Shown here one piece after another: positions 50,026-59,245 of a stretch of 64,000 nt of DNA. The position numbers and the translations under genes were made by a program. The stretch covers positions 27,146,282-27,210,281 of the forward strand of contig OY979718.1 of NCBI GenBank assembly GCA_963855995.1, given 5' to 3'. Under the pieces are notes generated by a model that saw only the letters and a list, made by a program, of their open reading frames with translations, had not been told where the DNA came from and did no database searches. This stretch comes from Muricea muricata. Its lineage: Eukaryota; Cnidaria; Anthozoa; Malacalcyonacea; Plexauridae. Position 1 is the first letter of the stretch. Each line of letters begins with the position of its first letter.

Positions 50026-50553
50026 TTTCGCTTTGTGATTCCAAAATGATGAATATTGCAACACATACACAGTAGCGGAAATTATTTCAAAATTCGTTGC
50101 GAATTTTGGACAAAGTTGTTTTGATTGTTTTTCTGAAACTTTCACTTCCGGATTTCTTGATTGTTATTTGTCATTAATGTATAAAGAATATATCTCACGA
50201 GAAGTTTTTAAATAACTTTATTTGCTTTGATTTTGCATATGTTTTTTTACAACCTTGGAAAAGTACACAAATGAAAAAAAAACACTTTTCACAAACACAA
50301 TGTATCAGACAATTAGACAAATAGGTTCTTTCTTCTGTTCTTCACTGTCCAAAGAGGTCAATAGCACGGTCAATATTTAGCGATAATAACAGTAAATATT
50401 TCTACATTTCGGTATATTGAAATATTTTCAAAATTCCGACAAAACCGAAAATTCCCGACAAATTTTACAAAAGGTGAGGGCTGCACATATAGCGCGGTAT
50501 TACAAAAGCTTACCATAATACAGGGTGTACGAAAAAAAGTAGAAAAAATACAA

Positions 50554-51672
50554 ATGGCTTACAGAGTTAGCAAGCGTGGTCGAACATATCAACCCGGAGT
50601 AGCACTTTTTAATGATCTGAGAAATTTGATCATTTCTAACATAATATCTTCAGGCGGCGATCGTCTTACAGGCCACTTTCCCGGCACTTATTCAGAAATT
50701 GCAAATGCACTTAAAATATCACCACATGCAGTTAGTAAAATATGGAAGGATTTTTGTCACACACATGCATTTGAAAGTAAAAAACGCGGAGGAGATTTCA
50801 GTTCAAAGTTAACGGCAGGTGATCTGGAACTAATTGAAACACTGAAAGCAGAGAAGGGATCTATTTCCCTTCGCGAAATTTACGGATTACTAGAGGATTT
50901 GGGCGACGTAGATGGCGAAATTTCGTTATCGTCTATTTCACGTGCAATCAGAAATAAAATGCCATCTGGTAAAAAATATTCAAGAAAGAAAATCAGCCAT
51001 ATAGCGCGAGAAAGATTAACATACGATAACATTTTGTATACACAGTTTTTCATTGACTATTTAAAATCAAAAGACGTTCGGACAATAAAATTTTTCGACG
51101 AAGCTGGAATTAAAGTACCGGATGTTGGAACGCGACTGCATGGTCACTCACCCATGGGAGAGAGGTGCGTTGAAGTTATTCGTAAGTCAGAGAGTCCAAA
51201 CACTATACTCAATATGCTAGTTTCGTACGAGTGCGTCCAGTTTTATAATCTTGTTGACGGGGTAACTAACACAGTAGAATTTCTCAACTTCTTTCAAGAA
51301 GAAGCTGCAGGCGCAACCTTCATGCAAACTCTTCGACCCGTTCTAGATGTTGGTGACACCATTGTCATGGATAACCTAGCAGTTCACCATTATGAAGGTG
51401 GTGAAATTTTGGAAGATTTTTTATTCGAAAAGGGGATAGAACTTGTATTTACTCCAGTGTACTCACCAGACCTAAATCCCATTGAGATGTGTTTCAACAA
51501 AGTCAAAACAGCACTAAATCACGACCTACTAGAACTGGTGCACTCTAATCTTAAGTTGGCGTCTGCATGTGCGGTTGAATCGATTACCGAAATGGATATG
51601 CACGGATTCTATAGGCATACATTATACCTGGACATTAATGAGAGAGGAAGAAACGTTCATTGCAGTAACTAG
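50554..51672 (+). CDS. Tc1/mariner/IS630-type DDE transposase (DD37E)
   Basis: 372 aa, no interruptions. The N-terminal half has two helix-turn-helix-like units, at residues ~45-67 (TYSEIANALKISPHAVSKIW) and ~87-133 (LTAGDLELIETL through SLSSISRAIR), the paired-like DNA-binding layout of this superfamily. The catalytic core follows: D182 in FFDEAG, D273 in VMDNLAVHH and E311 in YSPDLNPIE, with 37 residues between the last two, hence DD37E. The enzyme would cut and paste the element at TA sites. The ATG lies 10 bp after ACGAAAAAAAGTAGAAAAAA, part of a CAGGGTGTACG motif at 50521. A G-rich dispersed repeat begins at the stop codon. All catalytic residues are present, so it could be active. Confidence 0.92.
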   Translation: MAYRVSKRGRTYQPGVALFNDLRNLIISNIISSGGDRLTGHFPGTYSEIANALKISPHAVSKIWKDFCHTHAFESKKRGGDFSSKLTAGDLELIETLKAEKGSISLREIYGLLEDLGDVDGEISLSSISRAIRNKMPSGKKYSRKKISHIARERLTYDNILYTQFFIDYLKSKDVRTIKFFDEAGIKVPDVGTRLHGHSPMGERCVEVIRKSESPNTILNMLVSYECVQFYNLVDGVTNTVEFLNFFQEEAAGATFMQTLRPVLDVGDTIVMDNLAVHHYEGGEILEDFLFEKGIELVFTPVYSPDLNPIEMCFNKVKTALNHDLLELVHSNLKLASACAVESITEMDMHGFYRHTLYLDINERGRNVHCSN

Positions 51673-53048
51673 CATTGGTAATGAGGGGGGGGGGGCTGTA
51701 GATATTCATGTACTCGTCAGTTCACAGACCTTCACAACACAATCAATATTATTTCAAAATCAATTAATAGGGCAGAACAAGAATATTCACCCTGCTGACA
51801 ATCATCGCCCTATAGTTACGCCCCTGAAAACATTAGCTGATGAAACTGAACACTAAAACTGAACACCAAAAAAACGAATTCATTCTTATTTTGTACAATT
51901 TCAATAAGATATCATGTGAACATTTATCGGTCACTATTAATTAATCAACTCAAAGACAAACGGTGTAATGAGAATTTCTTTAAATAATATTAATTTCATG
52001 TATGCTCATCGTTATGAGTCCTGCATATATACATAACTAACAAAATACTCTGACAAACATACTCATCCGAAGGGACATCGAAACGAAAAAGGGCAAGTGG
52101 AGCAAATCAAATGATGCAAATTGTTTTTAAAGGCCAGTTTTACTGACAACTGGTAAGTGTTTTTTGGTTGGACCGTGAATATTTATAACGCTCAAATGAT
52201 ATTTTCAGCGTTTATATATATCAGTGACATGCGTAACATTTATAGTAGTTTTCAACTGTTAAATTATGAAAACATTCTCATAATAGAGATGTAAAATGCC
52301 TCTCTATGTTTACAGTCCGGCAATAGAAGCGTTCCGAAAATATTTGACCAATTCATTAGCTCAAATTTAGCAGTTCCTCTGATCAATTCCTCAAAATTCT
52401 GAAAAGTTCCTTAAAAGATTCACAACTTCCTGTTAACTGGCCAATCAGAATGCTATATCTTATTTGTGAGCATTCTGATTGGTCAATAAACAGGAAGTTG
52501 TGAACATTTTAACGAACTTTTTAAAATTTTGAGAAATTGATCAGAGGAACTGCTAAATTTGAGGAAATGAATTAGTCAAACATTTTCGGAACGCTTCTAT
52601 TGCCGCGACTGTAAACGAGTTCACAAATTTTGATGCGAATTTGAAATAAGCGTTATTTTTAAACACTACGTACTGTCAACTGACCTCTTCAATGAATTAC
52701 AAGAAAAAATAAAAGTGTGTTTAAAATCTAAAGGGCAACTTCTGCCCCCCCCCCCTCCTTGGCAAAAGGCAAGGTGGGCAGCTACCCCCATTCTGCCCCC
52801 CAGTTTCAGTGTCCTTGCTCGTCTACTCAAGTGTAAGTTTGCATATTGTAAAACAATAAAATGTGAGAAGTCGAAATTCGTCGAGATTTTTTCACAAGTT
52901 TAATCTAATTATTTATTCAAGAACTGTATCTGAGATACAGCCCGCGGTACATCAAAGAAAACCGAGACAAAAATAAAATAATAATAGTTTAGATATCTAG
53001 GGTAAAATGTTTGACATAACAAACATATACATCTATGCAAATGATATT
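51673..53048. other. Region between the two convergent transposon genes
   Basis: Begins with a copy of the G-rich dispersed repeat (51672-51720, run of 11 G). Contains a foldback MITE at 52308-52615 and a C-run at 52746-52757. No gene is supported. Confidence 0.55.
52308..52615. mobile_element. Foldback MITE inside the transposon complex
   Basis: 308 bp, arms of about 140 bp: GTTTACAGTC, then GGCAATAGAAGCGTTCCGAA, with inverted matches TTCGGAACGCTTCTATTGCC and GACTGTAAAC. Inner blocks GCATTCTGATTGGTCAAT / TGGCCAATCAGAATGC close the hairpin. No target duplication was seen. Confidence 0.8.
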
Positions 53049-53424
53049 TCATGCATTGGACAGATCATGATTTCCAATGAAAGAAGAAAATTGAAGTAAT
53101 ACATTTGCACCATCACCTGTAATACCTTTGTCCTCTGTAACTGTGATATTTTCTTCCCCATCTACTTTGTCAATGGAATTATATCCAATTGCTTGGTTTA
53201 AGGTGACTGTAGATGATGAATGCTGTTTGGATATAGAGCTTTCTGCTGTCATATTGGCAGGGTAAAAACCAGTCTGAGTATCATAGAAACTTGCATTGCT
53301 TGGTACAGCAGATTCTTGAAACCAGTGTCTCTGAGCTGGATATTGCACTTGAGGATCAACATAGTAGGGATGCAGGAAAGGCACATTCCCACCAAAAAAG
53401 TGGTAATTCACTGCTCTAGTTATC

Positions 53425-53457
<33 letters not shown>

Positions 53458-53760
53458 GGTTGTGTTTGGGGGTGGTAGTGGGCGATGGTGGGCTGTGGTG
53501 GTGGACTAGGTGCCCTATTTCCAATGCTAGCACTTGCTAAAAGAGCAATTTGTAGCTGTTCGTCTTCCTCCTCTTCTTTTGTGGTGGGCATGTATCTAGG
53601 TGGGTCATCATCACTATCCGATGCCTAGGACTGCGATGGGAAATTAACCCCCCTGTTTTCCAAAGCGCACTTGAATGGATTCTCTCTGGGCGTTTTCTTT
53701 GCATGTTTTGATTGCCCGAGAGAGTCGTTTTTAAACGGCTTTGGAACTTCGTCTAAAGCA
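53049..53760 (-). pseudogene. C-terminal part of the PB1/zinc-knuckle gene, separated by frameshift and stop
   Basis: The frame is open from about 53775 (LPPKHELKTVLSHALDEVPK) but is shifted relative to the upstream ORF and is crossed by one TAG near 53626, between SQS and ASDSDDD. The downstream ORF 53591-53049 (180 aa) has a Glu-rich start (KEEEEDEQLQIALLASASIG), a Pro/His/Thr-rich stretch, aromatic residues and a hydrophilic end. Read together with the upstream ORF it looks like the tail of the same protein. Function unknown. Confidence 0.6.
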
Positions 53761-53776
53761 TGAGAAAGTACTGTTT

Positions 53777-54808
53777 TCAATTCATGTTTTGGCGGTAGTT
53801 TTCCGTTGAAATGTTTTTTGCAGTAGCCCTGTAACGGGTATACATGCTTTCGAAGACGCTGCCAATTTCGATAACCATTTTCCTGATACGTTTCTTAGCC
53901 CTCTTCCAAAAGTGCTTGTTCAATTTGATGTGAAAACGAACTTTGCACTTTTCAGCAGACGTTCTGCGGTTTTCCATCTCAGATGATAACTGTGCTATTT
54001 CCTTTTCTAACTTATGAATTGATTGTTCAAGTTCTCGGCGTTTTGCTACCTCACCCGGGTGAAACTTCTCTTGTCCGCAACTGTTAAAAGTTTGGCAACG
54101 GTCTTGGGTACAATTTCGTGCAGTATGTCCTACTCGTAAATGGCAGTTGTGACATAATGAACCCTTGCCAACGTTGAGAGATTTCGCATCATTTATCTTC
54201 ATATTTAATTTTTCATATTCATATTCCTTTTCCTCCACTAATTCACGCTTAACTTCTAATTTAGTGTCGATTTTAGTTTGACAAGAAGTGATGTACCTCT
54301 GTAAAGGCGTTTCGTATTGCTCAGTTTCTTGATTGCTCTTAAATTCATGTTCAGTAGATTCGAATTCATTTTTGTGAAAATTAAGTCTCTTTTTTACTTT
54401 TCGAACTTTCGGGAAATTTGGGTCCTCACTTTTAGCTTTAGCGCTTGTTGTCTTTGTTGATAGTCCATCTTTTATATTATACATGGCTTTTTTTGCTGGA
54501 GATTTAAGGGTAGGCGTCAACGAATCACCGATCCTTATAGTTAACCGGTAAGCATCGTCATAGTTCGGAATTGGTTCTACACAGCGAAGTTCATCTTCGA
54601 AGTCTTCGTTACAAGTCATTGTAACAAATGTCTGCTCATCGTCTTTATACTGAATTCGCATTGACGAACGTTCTTGACATAATATTTGTTTGACTTTACA
54701 TGAAAACATTATGAAAGTCATTTGAGTCAATTCATTTCTATCTATGCTAATGTTTTTGCACCTTGCATACTCGGAACCGTAGAATACCTTGATTTTAACA
54801 ATCGTCAT
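53777..54808 (-). CDS. PB1-like / zinc-knuckle / coiled-coil accessory protein of the transposon
   Basis: 343 aa from an ATG 225 bp inside the inner right terminus. Residues 1-80 resemble a PB1 domain: basic VKIKVFYG with K5/K7 and the acidic OPCA-like YKDDEQTFVTMTCNEDFEDE (54-73), so it may pair with itself or others. A Lys-rich linker follows. A zinc-knuckle-like cluster is at C219-C222-H228-C233 (spacing 2-5-4, one residue longer than the classic), with C238, C244 and H250 possibly a second site. Residues ~257-283 form a coiled coil. The transposase gene faces it. An accessory role in DNA or RNA binding or transpososome assembly is an inference. The frame ends at a TGA from a frameshift; the original protein was probably longer. 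Confidence 0.65.
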   Translation of the reverse strand: MTIVKIKVFYGSEYARCKNISIDRNELTQMTFIMFSCKVKQILCQERSSMRIQYKDDEQTFVTMTCNEDFEDELRCVEPIPNYDDAYRLTIRIGDSLTPTLKSPAKKAMYNIKDGLSTKTTSAKAKSEDPNFPKVRKVKKRLNFHKNEFESTEHEFKSNQETEQYETPLQRYITSCQTKIDTKLEVKRELVEEKEYEYEKLNMKINDAKSLNVGKGSLCHNCHLRVGHTARNCTQDRCQTFNSCGQEKFHPGEVAKRRELEQSIHKLEKEIAQLSSEMENRRTSAEKCKVRFHIKLNKHFWKRAKKRIRKMVIEIGSVFESMYTRYRATAKNISTENYRQNMN

Positions 54809-55169
54809 TTTGTATCAGACGAAGCCAGTTAAAATATACTGTGTATATGTAATATCTTGTGGCGTGCTGGCGTCTAAACTTTGCAGGTCACGCCCACAAA
54901 ACTGCAAATTACGCGTTCAAATTTTACAAATTTGACAGCTGACACTAATAAGTTTCAATTGATTAACATGCTATTTATAAATTTTTAAAACGTAGTTTTA
55001 AATGCATGGTTAACGGTAGCTTGCAAGTGGTTGTAAAAAAATATATGCAAAATCAAAACAAATTTGTCCAAAATTCGCAAAGCCTGCCCCCCCCCCCTAC
55101 CTCTTCAACTGAATTTCCGCTACTGTATATGTGTTGCAATATCCATCATTTTGGAATCACAAAGCGAAA

Positions 55170-55260
55170 AGTTACGGCATCAAAACTACAAGTTACGGCA
55201 TCAAAACTACAAGTTACGGCACCAAAACTTCAAGTTACGCGCACGAAACTACAAGTTACG
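55170..55260 (+). promoter_or_regulatory. Right iteron array, five boxes at 21-bp pitch
   Basis: AGTTACG begins at 55170, 55191, 55212, 55233 and 55254, mirroring the left array in inverted orientation. Two degenerate boxes with the same 21-bp spacing (TCACG, then TTACG near 54890-54912) occur in the inner right terminus. Confidence 0.75.
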
Positions 55261-55382
55261 CGTTCAAAACTTACAAGTTTGACAGCTGAAACTAATAAAT
55301 TTCAACTGACTAACATGCTATTCATAACTTTTTAAAACGTTGTTTTGAATGCACGGTGAACGGTAGCTTACAAATGGTTGTA

Positions 55383-56944
55383 TGTATCGGGGATATGCAC
55401 GCCACCTTTAAATCATCAGCAAAGATGCCTGTTTCTATCGGCTTATTAAAAATAACAGTGAGTGACTCGGCAATTATGTTGGCGCTATCCTTTTAGAAGT
55501 TTCGACGATATTCGGTCATGTCCAGTTGCCTTGGAAATATTAATTTTCAATATTACATTTTTGACCTCAATTGATGAAAGTCTATTAATTTGAAAAAGGA
55601 CGATATACGTTTCTAATGCGCTATCACCTTTCGGTTGATCTTTTGCCAAAACAGTACCGATTCATTAAAATAAGTATTCAACGAATCGGCTATTTTCTCT
55701 GGCTCTGTTCAGTACGACTTGTTGGTTAATTACCAATTCGTTGATATTGGTCGTCTTAGATTTTTTATTTGTTAACTGATTGATAGTTTTCCACATTGTT
55801 TTGGGATCGTTTCTACACTGGTTCAACGCATCATTATAATAGTTGGCCTTAGTAGATTTTATCAAGCTGTTTAATTGATTTCTAGAAATGAATAGATCCA
55901 GTTTTGATTGACTTTTTCTTTAAAAAATCCCTTTCATAAATTTTCTTTTTAATTTCTAATGTTAACCAAGGTGCATGCTCAATCCGCACTCTCCTGGTAA
56001 TTGGAGGCGCATGCATATCCGCCACTAATAAAAATTTTCTTTTTCAGTCCTCCCAAAGCATGTTTGGGTCATCGTCTTGAGATTGGTTTTCAAGGATTTT
56101 GGCTAAATCCTGTTTAAATAGCTCTAGATTATAACGTTTCAACTGGCGAGTATTTATATTAGGCTGTTTGCGGGGGATAGATATTTTTCTATGAATGTAG
56201 CTAAATCAAATTGTGGTCACTCATACCAACATGATCGACACCAGATTTAATAATAGTTTCAGGCCGATTACTAAAAGCCAGATCAATGAGTGTTTGAGAT
56301 TGACTAGTAATTCGTGTTAGTTGGTTCTTTAATAAGTTGCTCAAGCTAAAACATATTGGCCTAGTCAAATAATTTTTTGGTTTCATTTTTTCTGGACAAC
56401 CAATCACAATTGAAATCACCAATACAAATAATTTCTTTATTTTCATGATCTATTTTTTTGACAATTGATTCGTAATCTATAAACACATTTACCGGCATAT
56501 TTGGAGGCCTGTACTATGTGCTTAAAGAAATGGTTTTGCCTTTGGTTTGGTTCAACCGTGATTGTCTCTAAATTCTCTGGCATAATATAATTGACCGTGT
56601 TTCGAAAAAATATGGCTACCACACGACCATGCATGCCGGTTCCTATTTTTACGAATTAGGTCTTATCCATCTAAGTCTATCTCATGGTTGTTGATGCTAT
56701 TGTCTAACCATGCACGTTTCATTAACGCATATATAACATCATATTCATGATTAAGAGCATACATCCTGAGTTGATCAATATTATTAAGAATGCTTCTAAT
56801 GTTGGGTTGAGCTATTTTAAATCCCTTATTCAAACATTTTCTAGTTACACTAGCCCTACTTGTCTTATTGCCTGTTAATTCATTAGCTTTGCCCTTTATA
56901 TTATCTTTCAGTGAATGAGAAAGAGAATATCTAACTTGCATCAA
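55383..56944 (-). pseudogene. Decayed LINE ORF2 fragment (endonuclease and pre-RT linker)
   Basis: Minus-strand pieces in order: PNIRSILNNIDQLRMYALNH (near 56800), WLDNSINNHE, a VVAIFFRNTVNY segment, IVIGC (the GDxN motif, damaged), then TLIDLAFSNRPETI with GVDHVGMSDHNLI (endonuclease C-terminal motif, near 56210-56290). The linker CRNDPKTMWKTINQL (55770-55830) and the FADDLKVA..SPI stretch just before the RT follow. Homology stops at 55382, where the transposon complex begins; the RT that should follow is not seen in the window beyond the insertion. Several frameshifts and stops. It belongs to the same broad LINE group as the 10.7-15.8 kb element but is much older. Confidence 0.8.
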
Positions 56945-57011
56945 TATCCTTTGTTATGAAGCCGCGTCGTCGAGCCGCTGCGTCGTAAATCTTAAGGTCC
57001 CTAATAAATAA

Positions 57012-57262
57012 CCGGAGAGGGAGTCGAGTTCTACTTCCCATCCTCGAAAATGCCCCGAACGATGTTTGCGCCATTGTTTATTTGGAAAATTGCATGGGAA
57101 ACAAAATTTGTTTCAAAATCCGATTTCCGTTTGTCATGTGCTCGGAAAACAGCTGGCATTTAAAGTACATGCTTATTTTGTTTTCCAAACTTTTCACTGA
57201 AATTGAAAAACGAAAAAGAAAATTGATTTTCGTTTTTCTTGAGGCCAGAGAACGAATGTCCC
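57012..57262 (-). repeat. Dispersed repeat, copy 2
   Basis: Inverted partner of 48878-49100. It lies directly upstream of the LINE endonuclease start on the same strand, which suggests a 5' UTR. Short ORFs across it are not supported as genes. Confidence 0.6.
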
Positions 57263-57966
57263 TTTATTACACGCATTAATGTGGTTATTGTAGATCGTTG
57301 GACACCGAGTCAGTTTAGCACTGGGTTTAATATTTACCAAATCTGCAATCTCGAGAGTAATGGGATAAAATCCGGATCCATGAGGATCCCAGTATACCCC
57401 ACGATTTCCATGTTTTTGCAAGAAGTTCCAGTTCCTCTAAAACCCGTTTCCACTTTCAGCAAAGAGATCTGCATGATAATTCAGACGCACTCTAATAAAT
57501 CTCTTTTAGGTGAGATATTTAGTTGCCCCTAACTCTACAAAAACGGAGGGGCCAGTGCTACCCAATAGTGGTGGAACAACCCGCGTATTTCACTGCTTTT
57601 ATTAATCAAAAAATGCAATTGACAGGTCAGCAACACAAAGGTTGCGCTTCTATTCTGTGTGAACGGAGCGTGGAGTACCTGCATGTCTGATATGAACACC
57701 ATTTTTGATTGGTTTTATGAAACAATTATGATTGATGGTCAGTGTTAATGATTCTCCTTTGGAAAGTCAAATCAGGATTTTTGTTACTCAGGGAAGGATA
57801 AGACTCGGATAGCAACATCACGGCAAACATTAATATAATTTCTATTTTTCAATCTTGGTAGTTTTGGAAGCCAATCTTAGCGCCAGTTGCCTATTGGTCA
57901 TTTGTGAACTGAATGCGCGAATGTGACGACGAAGCAAATTTAGATTCCGTAGACGGTCGGTAGCTA

Positions 57967-58514
57967 CAATCTTGGACAAAACTTGTTGAGACACATTGAA
58001 ATTTTGAAGACAAGATACGCGTGCCCTTCCCGACTGATTTGAATACTCACAATTTTTGTTGTAAGCCCCCCCTCCCCCGGTTCAATGTTGACATATTTCG
58101 ACAGCTGCATGTCCGAAGCATAGATATCATATCAACAACATTGAATTGGGGGGTGGGGGGGGGGGCAAATAGAATGATACGTGACCTTCCGAAAATGACA
58201 TATGATCGCTCATGTGTCTCAACAATTTTGTCCAAGATTCAATCTTGGACAAAACTTGTTGAGACACATTGAAATTTTGAAGACAAGATACGCGTGCCCT
58301 TCCCGACTGATTTGAATACTCACAATTTTTGTTGTAAGCCCCCCCTCCCCCGGTTCAATGTTGACATATTTCGACAGCCGCATGTCCGAAGCATAGATAT
58401 CATATCAACAACATTGAATTGGGGGGTGGGGGGGGGGGGCAAATAGAATGATACGTGACCTTCCGAAAATGACATATGATCGCTCATGTGTCTCAACAAT
58501 TTTGTCCAAGATTG
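57967..58514. mobile_element. Tandem dimer of a TA-flanked, mariner-type MITE
   Basis: Two nearly identical 272-273-bp units (57968-58239 and 58241-58513). Each unit begins AATCTTGGACAAAACTTGTT and ends AACAATTTTGTCCAAGATT, and has an inner C-run/G-run inverted pair around TTCAATGTTGA. The outer borders read TA-CAATCTTGGAC and GTCCAAGATTG-TA. At the junction the units are head-to-tail with only GATTCAATC between, without TA. Differences are confined mainly to G-run length and a few bases, so the duplication is recent. Confidence 0.85.
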
Positions 58515-58729
58515 TAGCATCTTTAATGGTCGGTAACATAATTGATATCGTTCCAAAGCTTAAGTGTCTGACAAACACTTTGCTTTTACGTTTTGAAATT
58601 TTATATAATTGAATTCCCGACCCTAACGCTAAATCTGAACTTTAAAAAAGGGCGCAAGATCTTTAGGGCGTTATAATTAATTTCCAATGTGTACAAATTC
58701 TTGTTTTATACATTCGCATAATTCCTAGT

Positions 58730-58920
58730 TGTCAAATCAATACAACGTACAGATTGCAGCTTATTTGAATTGCGACTATTTGAAAGCACTGCATAGCGAA
58801 TAAACAATAGGGCCTCTCAGTTAGTGCAACTCAGCATGATCCCCCTATTTCTATGAAATTGGCTGGCCCAAATGATTGCGCAACAGCCACTTCAGCGTTT
58901 CTATTGGCCAGAAAATGCAA
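58730..58920 (+). repeat. Dispersed repeat, empty-site copy
   Basis: Direct diverged match to 60490-60820: TTATTTGAATTGCGACTATTTGAAA, GCATAGCGAATAAA, CAACTCAGCATG and GGCCAGAAAATGCAA. It lacks the Harbinger-like MITE present in the other copy. Confidence 0.65.
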
Positions 58921-59044
58921 CCATCATTCTCTTTATATACATTCTTAATTCTGATTGGTCATTTTACCTCAATAACTGCGTCAAATAACGCTCTGAGCAT
59001 GCGCATTTGTTAGAAACATTGCTAAGCTGCAAATAACATTCTGA

Positions 59045-59245
59045 GCGTGCGCATTGCTTTCAATTTGGTAAACAACGGCTGCCCGCTTTGCTGAACATTC
59101 AAAAGGTTTGTGTGAAAAGCTTGTTGTTCCTAGTTATAAAGTCTTATAAGAAACTACGGTATGTAAGAGAATGATAAAACAATTATTTGACTAGGTTCTC
59201 GTAAAATATCGCGATTGTCGGTGGCTCGCAGATCAATTATGATAA
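59045..59245 (+). repeat. Dispersed repeat matching 38325-38505
   Basis: Shares GCTTTCAATTT, TAAACAA, GCTGAAC, TTGTGTGAAAA, TATAAAGTCTTATAAGAA, AGAATGATAAAACA and GCAGATCAATTAT in the same order and orientation with the 38.3 kb copy. Confidence 0.6.

Larger units (their letters stand above)
50250..55033. mobile_element. Candidate inner two-gene transposon (CAACC...GGTTG, TA flanks)
   Basis: 4784 bp starting CAACCTTGGAAAAGTACAC and ending CAAGTGGTTG, with TA on both sides (50248-50249 and 55034-55035). Its last ~150 bp (54885-55033) repeat the outermost ~140 bp of the right arm (55240-55380), as expected if both are the same kind of terminus. The left terminus shares only an imperfect ~19 bp and has no iterons, which weakens the case. 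Confidence 0.5.
49853..55380. mobile_element. Nested Tc1/mariner-like complex with long iteron-bearing inverted arms
   Basis: Left arm 49853-50249 and right arm 55034-55380 are inverted copies, the right one lacking about 97 bp. Both show TA at the outer border (49851-49852, 55381-55382) and CAAC as the outermost bases. Each arm holds five boxes AGTTACG (left on minus; one mutated to AGTTGCG) at exactly 21-bp spacing. The region between (50250-55033) carries the transposase on + and the PB1/zinc-knuckle gene on minus, facing each other. LINE coding sequence resumes immediately outside the right border, so the complex inserted into that LINE. Either one element with long TIRs, or a palindromic element split by a related one. 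Confidence 0.75.

Noticed and set aside
49860-50145. Two ORFs with a seven-residue repeat (KLQVTAS)
   Set aside because: By-product of the 21-bp iteron spacing, mirrored by identical false ORFs at 55006-55335 on the other strand.
50554-51672. Bacterial IS630 contamination
   Set aside because: Surrounding DNA is continuous with LINE and foldback repeats typical of animals; base composition matches neighbours.
58021-58556. ORFs with Pro-rich runs on both strands
   Set aside because: They come from the C/G runs of the MITE dimer and repeat with its period.
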